Assembly (NCBI RefSeq): GCF_009915155.1
Contig: NZ_JAABLM010000001.1
Span: forward strand, 124,001 to 188,000
Direction: 5' to 3'
DNA length: 64,000 nt
Origin: Flavobacterium ichthyis
GTDB lineage: Bacteria; Bacteroidota; Bacteroidia; Flavobacteriales; Flavobacteriaceae
Position 1 is the first letter of the stretch; every line of letters starts with the position of its first letter. A program made the position numbers and the translations under genes. The notes under the pieces were generated by a model, which was not told the DNA's origin, did no database searches, and was given only the letters and a program-made list of their open reading frames with translations. Below are positions 9,021 to 20,800 of this stretch, piece by piece.

Positions 9021-9440
9021 TTAGTTTTTATTCAAACTAAGAGAATCTGCCAATCCACAGTTCGGATGTTTATATAAGCTCGGTCTCGTACCATCATCCA
9101 GCCTCAGTAACGAAATGGAGTCATTTTTTATTTCAAGAACTTTAAATTCTACCGTAGACAAGGCTAGTAAACTGTCTTTTTCAGAATAAGACCACTCCTT
9201 AATTTCCTTTTTCCCTTCGAATTTTACTGTTTCCATTTTACTTCCCCAATAGAAGGTACGATAGGTGTAATTTTCATAAAACTGCATGTAAGAGAGAAAT
9301 CTATAAGGACCAGAAGCTCTATGCGGCTGATAAACCCAACAGCCTGTAATAAATCTTCTCTCTAGTTCTGTTTTGTTTTCACAACTACTAATACTAAAAA
9401 TTAATGTTATGATAAAAATTGTAAACTTAAAATTTTTCAT
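9021..9440 (-). CDS. Lipoprotein, candidate immunity protein to Rhs tip 3
   Basis: 139 aa with a lipoprotein signal ending SISSC (Cys about residue 20). The mature part (WVYQPHRASGPYRFLSYMQFYENYTYRTFYWG) resembles small lipocalin-like lipoproteins of Bacteroidetes, but the match is weak. It starts 2 nt after the stop of Rhs tip 3, so both are surely co-transcribed. The immunity role is inferred from position. Confidence 0.65.
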   Translation of the reverse strand: MKNFKFTIFIITLIFSISSCENKTELERRFITGCWVYQPHRASGPYRFLSYMQFYENYTYRTFYWGSKMETVKFEGKKEIKEWSYSEKDSLLALSTVEFKVLEIKNDSISLLRLDDGTRPSLYKHPNCGLADSLSLNKN

Positions 9441-9442
9441 AT

Positions 9443-10357
9443 TTAATGTGGGTCTTTCATAATTTCTGTCATTTCAATCCAAACTTCATTCCCTTTGGGA
9501 TCGTATAAGTGAATGCTACCAGAGCTTTTTTCCATGCGATATCCCCCTTTAATATTTAATTTATTAAAACTTTCTATGAGATTATTAGATCCTGCCTCTT
9601 TATAATAATCTGCTGACTTTAAATAATTTACAAAACTTTCCATTGTGCTCTCAGCAAAATCAGGAGTAGTATTTTGAAAACTAGAATCAGACATCTGAAA
9701 AAGATAAACTTCTGCGTGCGTTATATAACTGGTTTCTATTCCGTCAGCATGATCTTTTCTGTGCTTATTTTCGTGAACAAGTACGTTTGTCAAATTATTT
9801 AAATCATTAAAAAATTTTGATGAACCACCGTTTGATTCCGACGGTGATATATAAATATTCTTGTTTTTAGGATCATAATGGGCTAATCCAGACATTTCAT
9901 AAGTTGCTCCGATATTTTTTATCCCCCGCTTACTTCCATAATAAGATGCTATACTAGCAACAACTTGTCTATTTCTATTGTTGTTGTCAAACCAATTGGA
10001 ATTTTTGGAAATCTGATAATCAGAAATACTTTTAATTTTTCCACCATCATTTATCGTAATGGCTGAACTTCCATCTTTAACTACTTTATATACATTTCCA
10101 ACAGAATTAACATAAATTATATCCAAGGGAGCCTTGCCATTAGGATCCACATATTTCACAGGATTCTGCATACAATAATTATAAGGATTCCACTCAGGAA
10201 ACTGCTCCGCCAACGGATCCACACTCATCCATATACTAATCTTCGGGTCATAATAACGAGCACCGTAGTAGTACATCCCTGTTTCTTCATCCAGTTCCTT
10301 GCCATTAAACTTAAACGGGTTGGCATAGTCTTCGGTAAAACTATGTTGTTCCGCCAT
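9443..10357 (-). CDS. Rhs C-terminal tip 3 with predicted zinc metallopeptidase end
   Basis: 304 aa. Rhs core residues 1-75 (MAEQHSFTEDY, YYYGARYYDP, NYCMQNPVKYVDPNG) are nearly identical to tip 2. The C-terminal part carries VLVHENKHRKDHADG, with HExxH at residues 195-199 and a following Glu in THAEVY. This is the pattern of a gluzincin-type zinc protease, so the toxin is predicted to be a peptidase. An in-frame TAA lies two codons before the ATG, and no upstream Rhs shell is present. The start is taken from conservation with tip 2. Confidence 0.75.
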   Translation of the reverse strand: MAEQHSFTEDYANPFKFNGKELDEETGMYYYGARYYDPKISIWMSVDPLAEQFPEWNPYNYCMQNPVKYVDPNGKAPLDIIYVNSVGNVYKVVKDGSSAITINDGGKIKSISDYQISKNSNWFDNNNRNRQVVASIASYYGSKRGIKNIGATYEMSGLAHYDPKNKNIYISPSESNGGSSKFFNDLNNLTNVLVHENKHRKDHADGIETSYITHAEVYLFQMSDSSFQNTTPDFAESTMESFVNYLKSADYYKEAGSNNLIESFNKLNIKGGYRMEKSSGSIHLYDPKGNEVWIEMTEIMKDPH

Positions 10358-10359
10358 CG

Positions 10360-10635
10360 TTTAGCTCACACGTATTAATTTTTCAGCGGTGTTCGTTGAA
10401 TCTCCGCGATGCTCCGATTTCTCCAAAAGGTAAATTTAAGAAAAATTAACTCCTGATAATATTTTTATTTGGAGTCGTTGAATGTTTTGCATTTGGTAAA
10501 TACTTCCGCAAAATTCCCCTCTCGAGAGGGGTTAGGGGTGTGTTAAGTTCAAACTAGTTAATCAATTTCTTATTTATTAAAACAGAGCCTACTGTTATCA
10601 ATGTTGTTGTTGTTTTTCCAGTCCGCGCCATCGGG
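10360..10635 (-). repeat. Rhs-associated long repeat, copy 4, joined to the CRISPR array
   Basis: Full-length copy except that the left half of the terminal palindrome is lost (CCAGTCCGCGCCATCGGGTT). Its right end at 10635 is followed within one base by nucleotide 13 of a CRISPR repeat. This junction defines the truncated leader end of the array. Confidence 0.85.
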
Positions 10636-10636
10636 T

Positions 10637-13600
10637 TTTCAATTTTTTTTATCTTCGTGATTAATCGCAACATTGTCGTCTCCACTGTAAGCAGCGCCTT
10701 TGTTGTGAATTGCTTTCAATTTTTTTTATCTTCGTGATTAATCGCAACGTTAGCGGCAACCGTAAGAAGCCGCAACCTGTTGTGAATTGCTTTCAATTTT
10801 TTTTATCTTCGTGATTAATCGCAACTCGAAGTTTTTCTATTGCTTGGTTTTTTGTGTTGTGAATTGCTTTCAATTTTTTTTATCTTCGTGATTAATCGCA
10901 ACCCAATTAAAGTGATTGAGGGAAATAAATATGTTGTGAATTGCTTTCAATTTTTTTTATCTTCGTGATTAATCGCAACAACGATTGCTAACATTGCTAA
11001 ATCTGTTAAGTTGTGAATTGCTTTCAATTTTTTTTATCTTCGTGATTAATCGCAACTTTCTGAAAAAATGAACGAACTACAAGGTAGTTGTGAATTGCTT
11101 TCAATTTTTTTTATCTTCGTGATTAATCGCAACAAAAGCGATTTTGAGCGAGTTAATCCAATGGTTGTGAATTGCTTTCAATTTTTTTTATCTTCGTGAT
11201 TAATCGCAACCAAAATTTTAAATATGATTCTAACTTTCAAGTTGTGAATTGCTTTCAATTTTTTTTATCTTCGTGATTAATCGCAACAAAGTATTATGTA
11301 GTCCCGGAATAGGCAAAGTTGTGAATTGCTTTCAATTTTTTTTATCTTCGTGATTAATCGCAACTAATATTGCTTTACAAACGGCACAAATAGAGTTGTG
11401 AATTGCTTTCAATTTTTTTTATCTTCGTGATTAATCGCAACTTTAGGTGGCGACAGGATTGGAAGTGGTCAGTTGTGAATTGCTTTCAATTTTTTTTATC
11501 TTCGTGATTAATCGCAACTGAAGCACAATCTAAACAATTTAGTTTAGAGTTGTGAATTGCTTTCAATTTTTTTTATCTTCGTGATTAATCGCAACTTGAC
11601 AACAACTCGTGAAAGTAATAGACCTGTTGTGAATTGCTTTCAATTTTTTTTATCTTCGTGATTAATCGCAACCATATTTCCGAATTCTCCACTTTCTGAC
11701 TTGTTGTGAATTGCTTTCAATTTTTTTTATCTTCGTGATTAATCGCAACTAAATTTCCAAATAGGCTCTTGATAATCGGGTTGTGAATTGCTTTCAATTT
11801 TTTTTATCTTCGTGATTAATCGCAACCCACTTACAGCCAAATCAATTGCCATTTCGGTTGTGAATTGCTTTCAATTTTTTTTATCTTCGTGATTAATCGC
11901 AACAGATGAGATTGCAAGAAAAGCGATAAGTAAGTTGTGAATTGCTTTCAATTTTTTTTATCTTCGTGATTAATCGCAACCTTATTATATTGCTATTGTT
12001 TGGGTTGTAAGTTGTGAATTGCTTTCAATTTTTTTTATCTTCGTGATTAATCGCAACTGTCTGTATTTTTTGCAGGAACAAGAATAAGTTGTGAATTGCT
12101 TTCAATTTTTTTTATCTTCGTGATTAATCGCAACTTACGACCGCCAAATACCAGCAGAACCCTTGTTGTGAATTGCTTTCAATTTTTTTTATCTTCGTGA
12201 TTAATCGCAACAGTTTCCACAATAGAAGCTGTGTAGTAAACGTTGTGAATTGCTTTCAATTTTTTTTATCTTCGTGATTAATCGCAACTAGCAACAATAG
12301 TTTACTTAGACGAGCCTAGTTGTGAATTGCTTTCAATTTTTTTTATCTTCGTGATTAATCGCAACGTTTAACTGTTTTTTATGAACTATAATTTAGTTGT
12401 GAATTGCTTTCAATTTTTTTTATCTTCGTGATTAATCGCAACAATTTTACGATAATCCCGTCTTGTTGGTTAGTTGTGAATTGCTTTCAATTTTTTTTAT
12501 CTTCGTGATTAATCGCAACATATTTTAATTTCAGCGGGCTAATGTCGCTGTTGTGAATTGCTTTCAATTTTTTTTATCTTCGTGATTAATCGCAACTAAA
12601 TCCAGCTATTGCCGAAGAAGCGCAACGTTGTGAATTGCTTTCAATTTTTTTTATCTTCGTGATTAATCGCAACTCATCTTCTTCATTATCAGGGTTTGAA
12701 GTAGTTGTGAATTGCTTTCAATTTTTTTTATCTTCGTGATTAATCGCAACACGAAAAGCAATAGCCGAAAAGAACGGTGCGTTGTGAATTGCTTTCAATT
12801 TTTTTTATCTTCGTGATTAATCGCAACTCAACAAGACCAGATTGAGGGAGGTATGGCGTTGTGAATTGCTTTCAATTTTTTTTATCTTCGTGATTAATCG
12901 CAACTCTAGCTTACAAAGGTGTTCCAAAATCAAAGTTGTGAATTGCTTTCAATTTTTTTTATCTTCGTGATTAATCGCAACCTAAAAGATTTATAAACGA
13001 ATATCGAAAAAGTTGTGAATTGCTTTCAATTTTTTTTATCTTCGTGATTAATCGCAACTTAAAAGAAATAGACTATGGATTGTGTTTTGTTGTGAATTGC
13101 TTTCAATTTTTTTTATCTTCGTGATTAATCGCAACAATCAAGAGAAGTCTATGGCACGTCTTGTCGTTGTGAATTGCTTTCAATTTTTTTTATCTTCGTG
13201 ATTAATCGCAACAAAAGCTGATAATAATACTGCGCTTTCCTCGTTGTGAATTGCTTTCAATTTTTTTTATCTTCGTGATTAATCGCAACCCCTTTTTAAT
13301 AAAACCCACTCAAACGAGTGTTGTGAATTGCTTTCAATTTTTTTTATCTTCGTGATTAATCGCAACCAAGTTCACGCACAGGCTTACCATTCACAAGTTG
13401 TGAATTGCTTTCAATTTTTTTTATCTTCGTGATTAATCGCAACTCATAAAAAATTAGAAGAAATGATAATCGAGTTGTGAATTGCTTTCAATTTTTTTTA
13501 TCTTCGTGATTAATCGCAACTAAATCTTAGAATAAACGATAATCTTGAGCGTTGTGAATTGCTTTCAATTTTTTTTATCTTCGTGATTAATCGCAACAAG

Positions 13601-16523
13601 CTTTTGCTCTGGAGACAATTGTTCCGGGTTGTGAATTGCTTTCAATTTTTTTTATCTTCGTGATTAATCGCAACACATTTCCAGTTAACAACATCGTTGC
13701 TGCCGTTGTGAATTGCTTTCAATTTTTTTTATCTTCGTGATTAATCGCAACTGCTAAAACCCTTTGCGGTAGATTATTAGCGTTGTGAATTGCTTTCAAT
13801 TTTTTTTATCTTCGTGATTAATCGCAACCCATTAATTATAATCTTATTATCTGTCGTAGTTGTGAATTGCTTTCAATTTTTTTTATCTTCGTGATTAATC
13901 GCAACTATTTCCTTTATTAACTGATTTTTATACGCGTTGTGAATTGCTTTCAATTTTTTTTATCTTCGTGATTAATCGCAACTATACAAAAAATAATACT
14001 AGCAACTGGATTGTTGTGAATTGCTTTCAATTTTTTTTATCTTCGTGATTAATCGCAACTTAGGTCTGAATCGTACGTTTGAAGCGTTAGTTGTGAATTG
14101 CTTTCAATTTTTTTTATCTTCGTGATTAATCGCAACAAGTCCTTATACTGTTATTATGACACGTTCGTTGTGAATTGCTTTCAATTTTTTTTATCTTCGT
14201 GATTAATCGCAACGTTTCAAAATGTAAGGAAATTTCTAAGAAAGTTGTGAATTGCTTTCAATTTTTTTTATCTTCGTGATTAATCGCAACTTGGCACTTA
14301 CTTCGGTAAAATTGCTACTTGTTGTGAATTGCTTTCAATTTTTTTTATCTTCGTGATTAATCGCAACCTTATTACTTTGCTGTTGTTTGGATTATATGTT
14401 GTGAATTGCTTTCAATTTTTTTTATCTTCGTGATTAATCGCAACTCGTAAGGATATAGGTTATCTTCCCCATTCGTTGTGAATTGCTTTCAATTTTTTTT
14501 ATCTTCGTGATTAATCGCAACGAAAATAAAAATGCGACTTCTATAATCTTAGTTGTGAATTGCTTTCAATTTTTTTTATCTTCGTGATTAATCGCAACAC
14601 TAAAAACGAAAGACAAATAGTATTTGATGTTGTGAATTGCTTTCAATTTTTTTTATCTTCGTGATTAATCGCAACTTCAACTAATAATTACTCGTACGAC
14701 CCTGCGTTGTGAATTGCTTTCAATTTTTTTTATCTTCGTGATTAATCGCAACTAAAAAATACCCAAAACGATTTTATAAATTGTTGTGAATTGCTTTCAA
14801 TTTTTTTTATCTTCGTGATTAATCGCAACTTGGTAATTTCTTGGGCTGAGGTAAAACTTGTTGTGAATTGCTTTCAATTTTTTTTATCTTCGTGATTAAT
14901 CGCAACACTGTAAAAGCTATTCAATCTTAGCATCGGGTTGTGAATTGCTTTCAATTTTTTTTATCTTCGTGATTAATCGCAACAGGGATTGATTATAATA
15001 CTGTTTTTGCTTGGTTGTGAATTGCTTTCAATTTTTTTTATCTTCGTGATTAATCGCAACGTGAAAGTATTAATCACTCAAAGAGGTTTAGTTGTGAATT
15101 GCTTTCAATTTTTTTTATCTTCGTGATTAATCGCAACTTGTTCCGGTTTTTTCTAAAATTAAGCTAAGTTGTGAATTGCTTTCAATTTTTTTTATCTTCG
15201 TGATTAATCGCAACAAAATGAATAATAAGCGTTATTTTAAATAAGTTGTGAATTGCTTTCAATTTTTTTTATCTTCGTGATTAATCGCAACATGATTGTA
15301 TATTTTGCCTATTTCGTAACTGTTGTGAATTGCTTTCAATTTTTTTTATCTTCGTGATTAATCGCAACTTAATTCAATTTGTTTATGACTTGGTTTGGGT
15401 TGTGAATTGCTTTCAATTTTTTTTATCTTCGTGATTAATCGCAACACATTCTTCACTGTTAAATTGAAGATATTTGTTGTGAATTGCTTTCAATTTTTTT
15501 TATCTTCGTGATTAATCGCAACATATAGTGATATTGATTTTGTTGCCCGATAGTTGTGAATTGCTTTCAATTTTTTTTATCTTCGTGATTAATCGCAACT
15601 CCCTTTAGTCATTTGAAGTAATTTAAACTGTTGTGAATTGCTTTCAATTTTTTTTATCTTCGTGATTAATCGCAACGTGCCTTTCGATTATACCGATAGT
15701 TTGCCTGTTGTGAATTGCTTTCAATTTTTTTTATCTTCGTGATTAATCGCAACCTTGCTGGTAGCAAAGCAAAACATTCTGGAGTTGTGAATTGCTTTCA
15801 ATTTTTTTTATCTTCGTGATTAATCGCAACATATATGATGTATGTAAAGAACTTAGTGAAGTTGTGAATTGCTTTCAATTTTTTTTATCTTCGTGATTAA
15901 TCGCAACTGAACTTAACAAAATGGCATTGCAACTTTTGTTGTGAATTGCTTTCAATTTTTTTTATCTTCGTGATTAATCGCAACTCTAATATTGAACGAA
16001 CTTCACTTGCGGGTGTTGTGAATTGCTTTCAATTTTTTTTATCTTCGTGATTAATCGCAACCGACGTTAGAGGTGAGTACAACACCACTTAGTTGTGAAT
16101 TGCTTTCAATTTTTTTTATCTTCGTGATTAATCGCAACCTTCCCACGATTTCAACAACGCATAATCTTGTTGTGAATTGCTTTCAATTTTTTTTATCTTC
16201 GTGATTAATCGCAACGGCTTCTTATTGTTAAACTAAAAAATCAAAGTTGTGAATTGCTTTCAATTTTTTTTATCTTCGTGATTAATCGCAACCATCCTTT
16301 GTAATAAGTGGAGTTGCCGGTGGTTGTGAATTGCTTTCAATTTTTTTTATCTTCGTGATTAATCGCAACCTTTTTGATTAAACATAAATTTATAAGCATG
16401 TTGTGAATTGCTTTCAATTTTTTTTATCTTCGTGATTAATCGCAACCAAAATTCCTAATTCCTGCCGAAATCATATGTTGTGAATTGCTTTCAATTTTTT
16501 TTATCTTCGTGATTAATCGCAAC
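10637..16523 (+). CRISPR. Type II-C CRISPR array, 76 spacers, leader-end repeat truncated
   Basis: 47-bp repeats (GTTGTGAATTGCTTTC ... GATTAATCGCAAC with eight T in the middle) alternate with 30-bp spacers. Repeat starts fall on an exact 77-bp grid from 10702 to 16477. I listed 76 spacers and 77 repeats; the first repeat (10637-10671) lacks its first 12 nt. All other repeats I read are identical, including the last one. Plus-strand transcription follows from the tracrRNA, whose anti-repeat pairs with the 5' end of the plus-strand repeat as in other type II systems. The array therefore runs towards cas2 and is convergent with the cas operon; spacer 1 is the newest. Spacers 18 (11981) and 49 (14368) share 24 of 30 bases. 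Confidence 0.97.
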
Positions 16524-16526
16524 CTC

Positions 16527-16563
16527 AAAAAATAACCTTCTGAAATTCAGAAGGTTATTTTTT
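16527..16563. terminator. Bidirectional terminator between CRISPR array and cas2
   Basis: AAATAACCTTCTG (16530-16542) pairs perfectly with CAGAAGGTTATTT (16548-16560), with A-rich and T-rich flanks on either side. It separates the convergent pre-crRNA and cas transcripts. Confidence 0.85.
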
Positions 16564-16580
16564 ATAATAGAAATCAAAAT

Positions 16581-17842
<1,262 letters not shown>

Positions 17843-17854
17843 AATTATTTAAGT

Positions 17855-20800
17855 TTAATATTCGCCAATTTTCACAATGTCGCCCAAATGATTGAGACGA
17901 ACTTTGATAATATCTTTCAATAAATTGCAACTTTGAATGTGAATAAATGCTATATTTTTCAATTCTTTTTTATCATCTACTGTTGTTTCCAAATGATGTC
18001 TAAACATATAATTCTTAGTTGCCAACTTCTGCACTCTAAACAAATTTGGGCTTATTTTTTTCTTGTTTTTCGGATCTAATAAATCTATTTCTTTTGGATT
18101 GAATCCTGTTTTTTCATTTGGGAAAACAAAATATTCATTTTGCTTCATTGTAAATAAAAATTGCCAACCTAAACCTTGATTGTAATTTTTATCTATAATG
18201 GATTCTCCCGCATTTACCAATTGAACCGCATCAAATAATGACACGACTTTTTCCTGCAAATTTCCTTTTTCGTCTCGGTAAATGGCAACATGATGATTAT
18301 TTCCTGTGCTCACAAAATCCACTGGAATTTTCTTTCCGTCTTTATCTAAAATTTCATTACCGAGATGATCTTTTTTATAATGTAAAAACTCTGCATTTTT
18401 TACTCCGGAAATCGTGACTCTTTTGATGGAAATTCCTTTTGCTTCATTGAGCCAAATCGGATTTTTATCTAAATCAGAAAATGCTTTTTTCGGATTGTTT
18501 TCAAATTTTTCCAATCGATTTTTGAGAATTCTTTTTACACCTTCATCCAATACTTTTTCGATGGTTTTTAGGTCTTTAAAATTTTCTGGTGTAATGTCTT
18601 TCCGAATCGAATAATCTTCTTCGAGCCAAGTTAATTTTACTATTTCAGGTAGTGTTTCTGCTTTTTCTTCGTTCAGATAAATCGGATTTTTACTCAAGAC
18701 ATTTTTCCCTGCAAAAGCCTTTTTCGGGTCATTTCCGTTTTCTGAAAGTCTTTTCAATAAAAGTTTTTTATAAATAGGATTACTTACTTTTTGAATAGTT
18801 TCTTCATTAAATTTCGCACTTATTTTTTCTTCTTTATTGACGTAATATTGGTATTTCCCATAAACGGTTTCTTTGTGTAATTGTCCTCTTGGCGTGAGTT
18901 CAACTTTAGTTTTCTCACCGTTTTTTGTCTTTGTTTTGTTCTTGTTTTTAGTAACTACTTTATTTTTTGCTTTGTGCGAAACCAAAACGTTTTCCAGATG
19001 TTCTTTGGCTTGCTCCCTGAAATTGAGAATTGGTGATTTAAACACTCTTTTTTTGTTTCCGTCCTCATCATAAATCCAAGTAGTTTCTTTATTTTCAATA
19101 CCAACTATCGCATTATGTAGTTTATGATTCTCATCTTTTCTTGCATTTAAAAAATTAAGAAATTGAATATGACTTTGCTTAGTAAATGCAACTGTTAAAG
19201 CATCCATTGCATGATGACGATGGTCGTTTCTTTTGCTCCAATCCACAATTCTTTCTTTAAAACTGCCGTCTTTTTTCTGCACCATTTCAGTTAAGCCTAA
19301 AGTTTTGAATTTCTCAAAATTCAGCTCCTGCATAATGTTGATTAAATCCCAATCTTGTCGCAGTTTATCGGTTACACTACCTGTTGTTGGAGTAACCACA
19401 CGACAGATTTCATACAAAAGATTTCTTGCTTTTTTGGCGATATATTGACTGTCTCGCAAATCTCTGTCGATGAAACCATCACCAATTTCAGATTCTTGTT
19501 TCAATAATTTTTGATATTTGGCTTTTGTAATTTTTTTCTCTTTAAATAAAGTTTCTACAATTGATTTGTATTTCTCATAACTTTCCGGAGATTTATTAGC
19601 CATATAATCATTTGCCGTTCTGTTTCCTTTGTCTAAATTGGCTTGTCTCGAAACCAAAACTTTGTTTGAAAAACTATCGTCAAAAACTTTAGATTGAGCG
19701 ATAATGTGGTCGATATCATAATTTTTGCTGTACAGTTTTTCGTAGTCAATTTTTTCATCGGTGTACAAATCTTTGAAAGCATTGAAAGCTAATTCCTGAT
19801 ACAGTTTGTAACGAACAATATCGTTTTTGCTCGGATTTTTGATATGCGGAAAATCTTTTATAATCGTATTTCTGATTTTTTCGTTTTCAATTTTCGAAGC
19901 ATTGATATTCGTGGTCATTTCAGCTCGTTCTTTAGCATTTTTCTTCAGTTCACGAGCCAATTCGATACGAATTTCATCAAACTTAAAATACTCGGTTATA
20001 TTTCCGTGTTCGTCCTTTTTGCTGTTGGTTTCGATGATGGTATTGACAACATTCACCAATTGGTTCAAAATTTTCTCCACAACAGGATTTCTCAAACTGT
20101 TTTTTTTGAGTAATTCCAATTGATTTTTTAACGGACGAGTGGCAATTTCTTCTTTGGTTAATGAAGATGCGGAATGTTTATATCCTGCTTGCAAACACGC
20201 TTTATCATAATGCAATTCTTTGATGAAAGGGTAAATTTTCCGCATTGCTTTGGCACTCAAATTTCCGTAATCATCAGAAAAAGCAACATTTGCTAAAATT
20301 TGAGAATGTTCTTTTTTAAAACCAAATTTTTCTTCTAAAAGTCGAAACAAAGTGTCATTTCCTGATTTAGAATCATCTTCCTGATACGAATACAACAAAT
20401 GCCAAAGTTGATAAGAAGCTTGTTTTTCGAAATCTTTTCCGTCCAATTCCGCATCGAATTCTAAAATTTCGATATTGATGTTTAATACTTCAAAAATACG
20501 TTTTACCATTTCTTTGATTTCAAAAGCAGATGCTTTCAATTCAGAAACATCAATATCATCTTTTCCTTGCAATTTCAGCAAATCTTCATCATAACCTTCT
20601 AATTCCAAAATTTTCAGATAGGCATCATACAAAACTTTATTGGTTCTGTTGCCTTCCAATTCAGAATAATTCATTTCCCAGTCAGAAGATTTATAACCCA
20701 AAAGTTCAATGATTTTTGCTGATTTTAGATTTCCTTTGATGTTTAACTCATCAAATAATTTTTGTTTAGTTTCCAAATCAAAAACAAAAATCTCCTTTTC

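Noticed and set aside
10600..10640. Idea that the array leader is the Rhs repeat itself
   Set aside because: The same repeat occurs three times away from CRISPR sequence, and the first CRISPR repeat is truncated at the join, so it is a junction and not a native leader.
16524..16580. Leader at the cas2 side of the array
   Set aside because: Only a 57-bp gap with a bidirectional terminator is present, and tracrRNA pairing gives plus-strand transcription towards this end.
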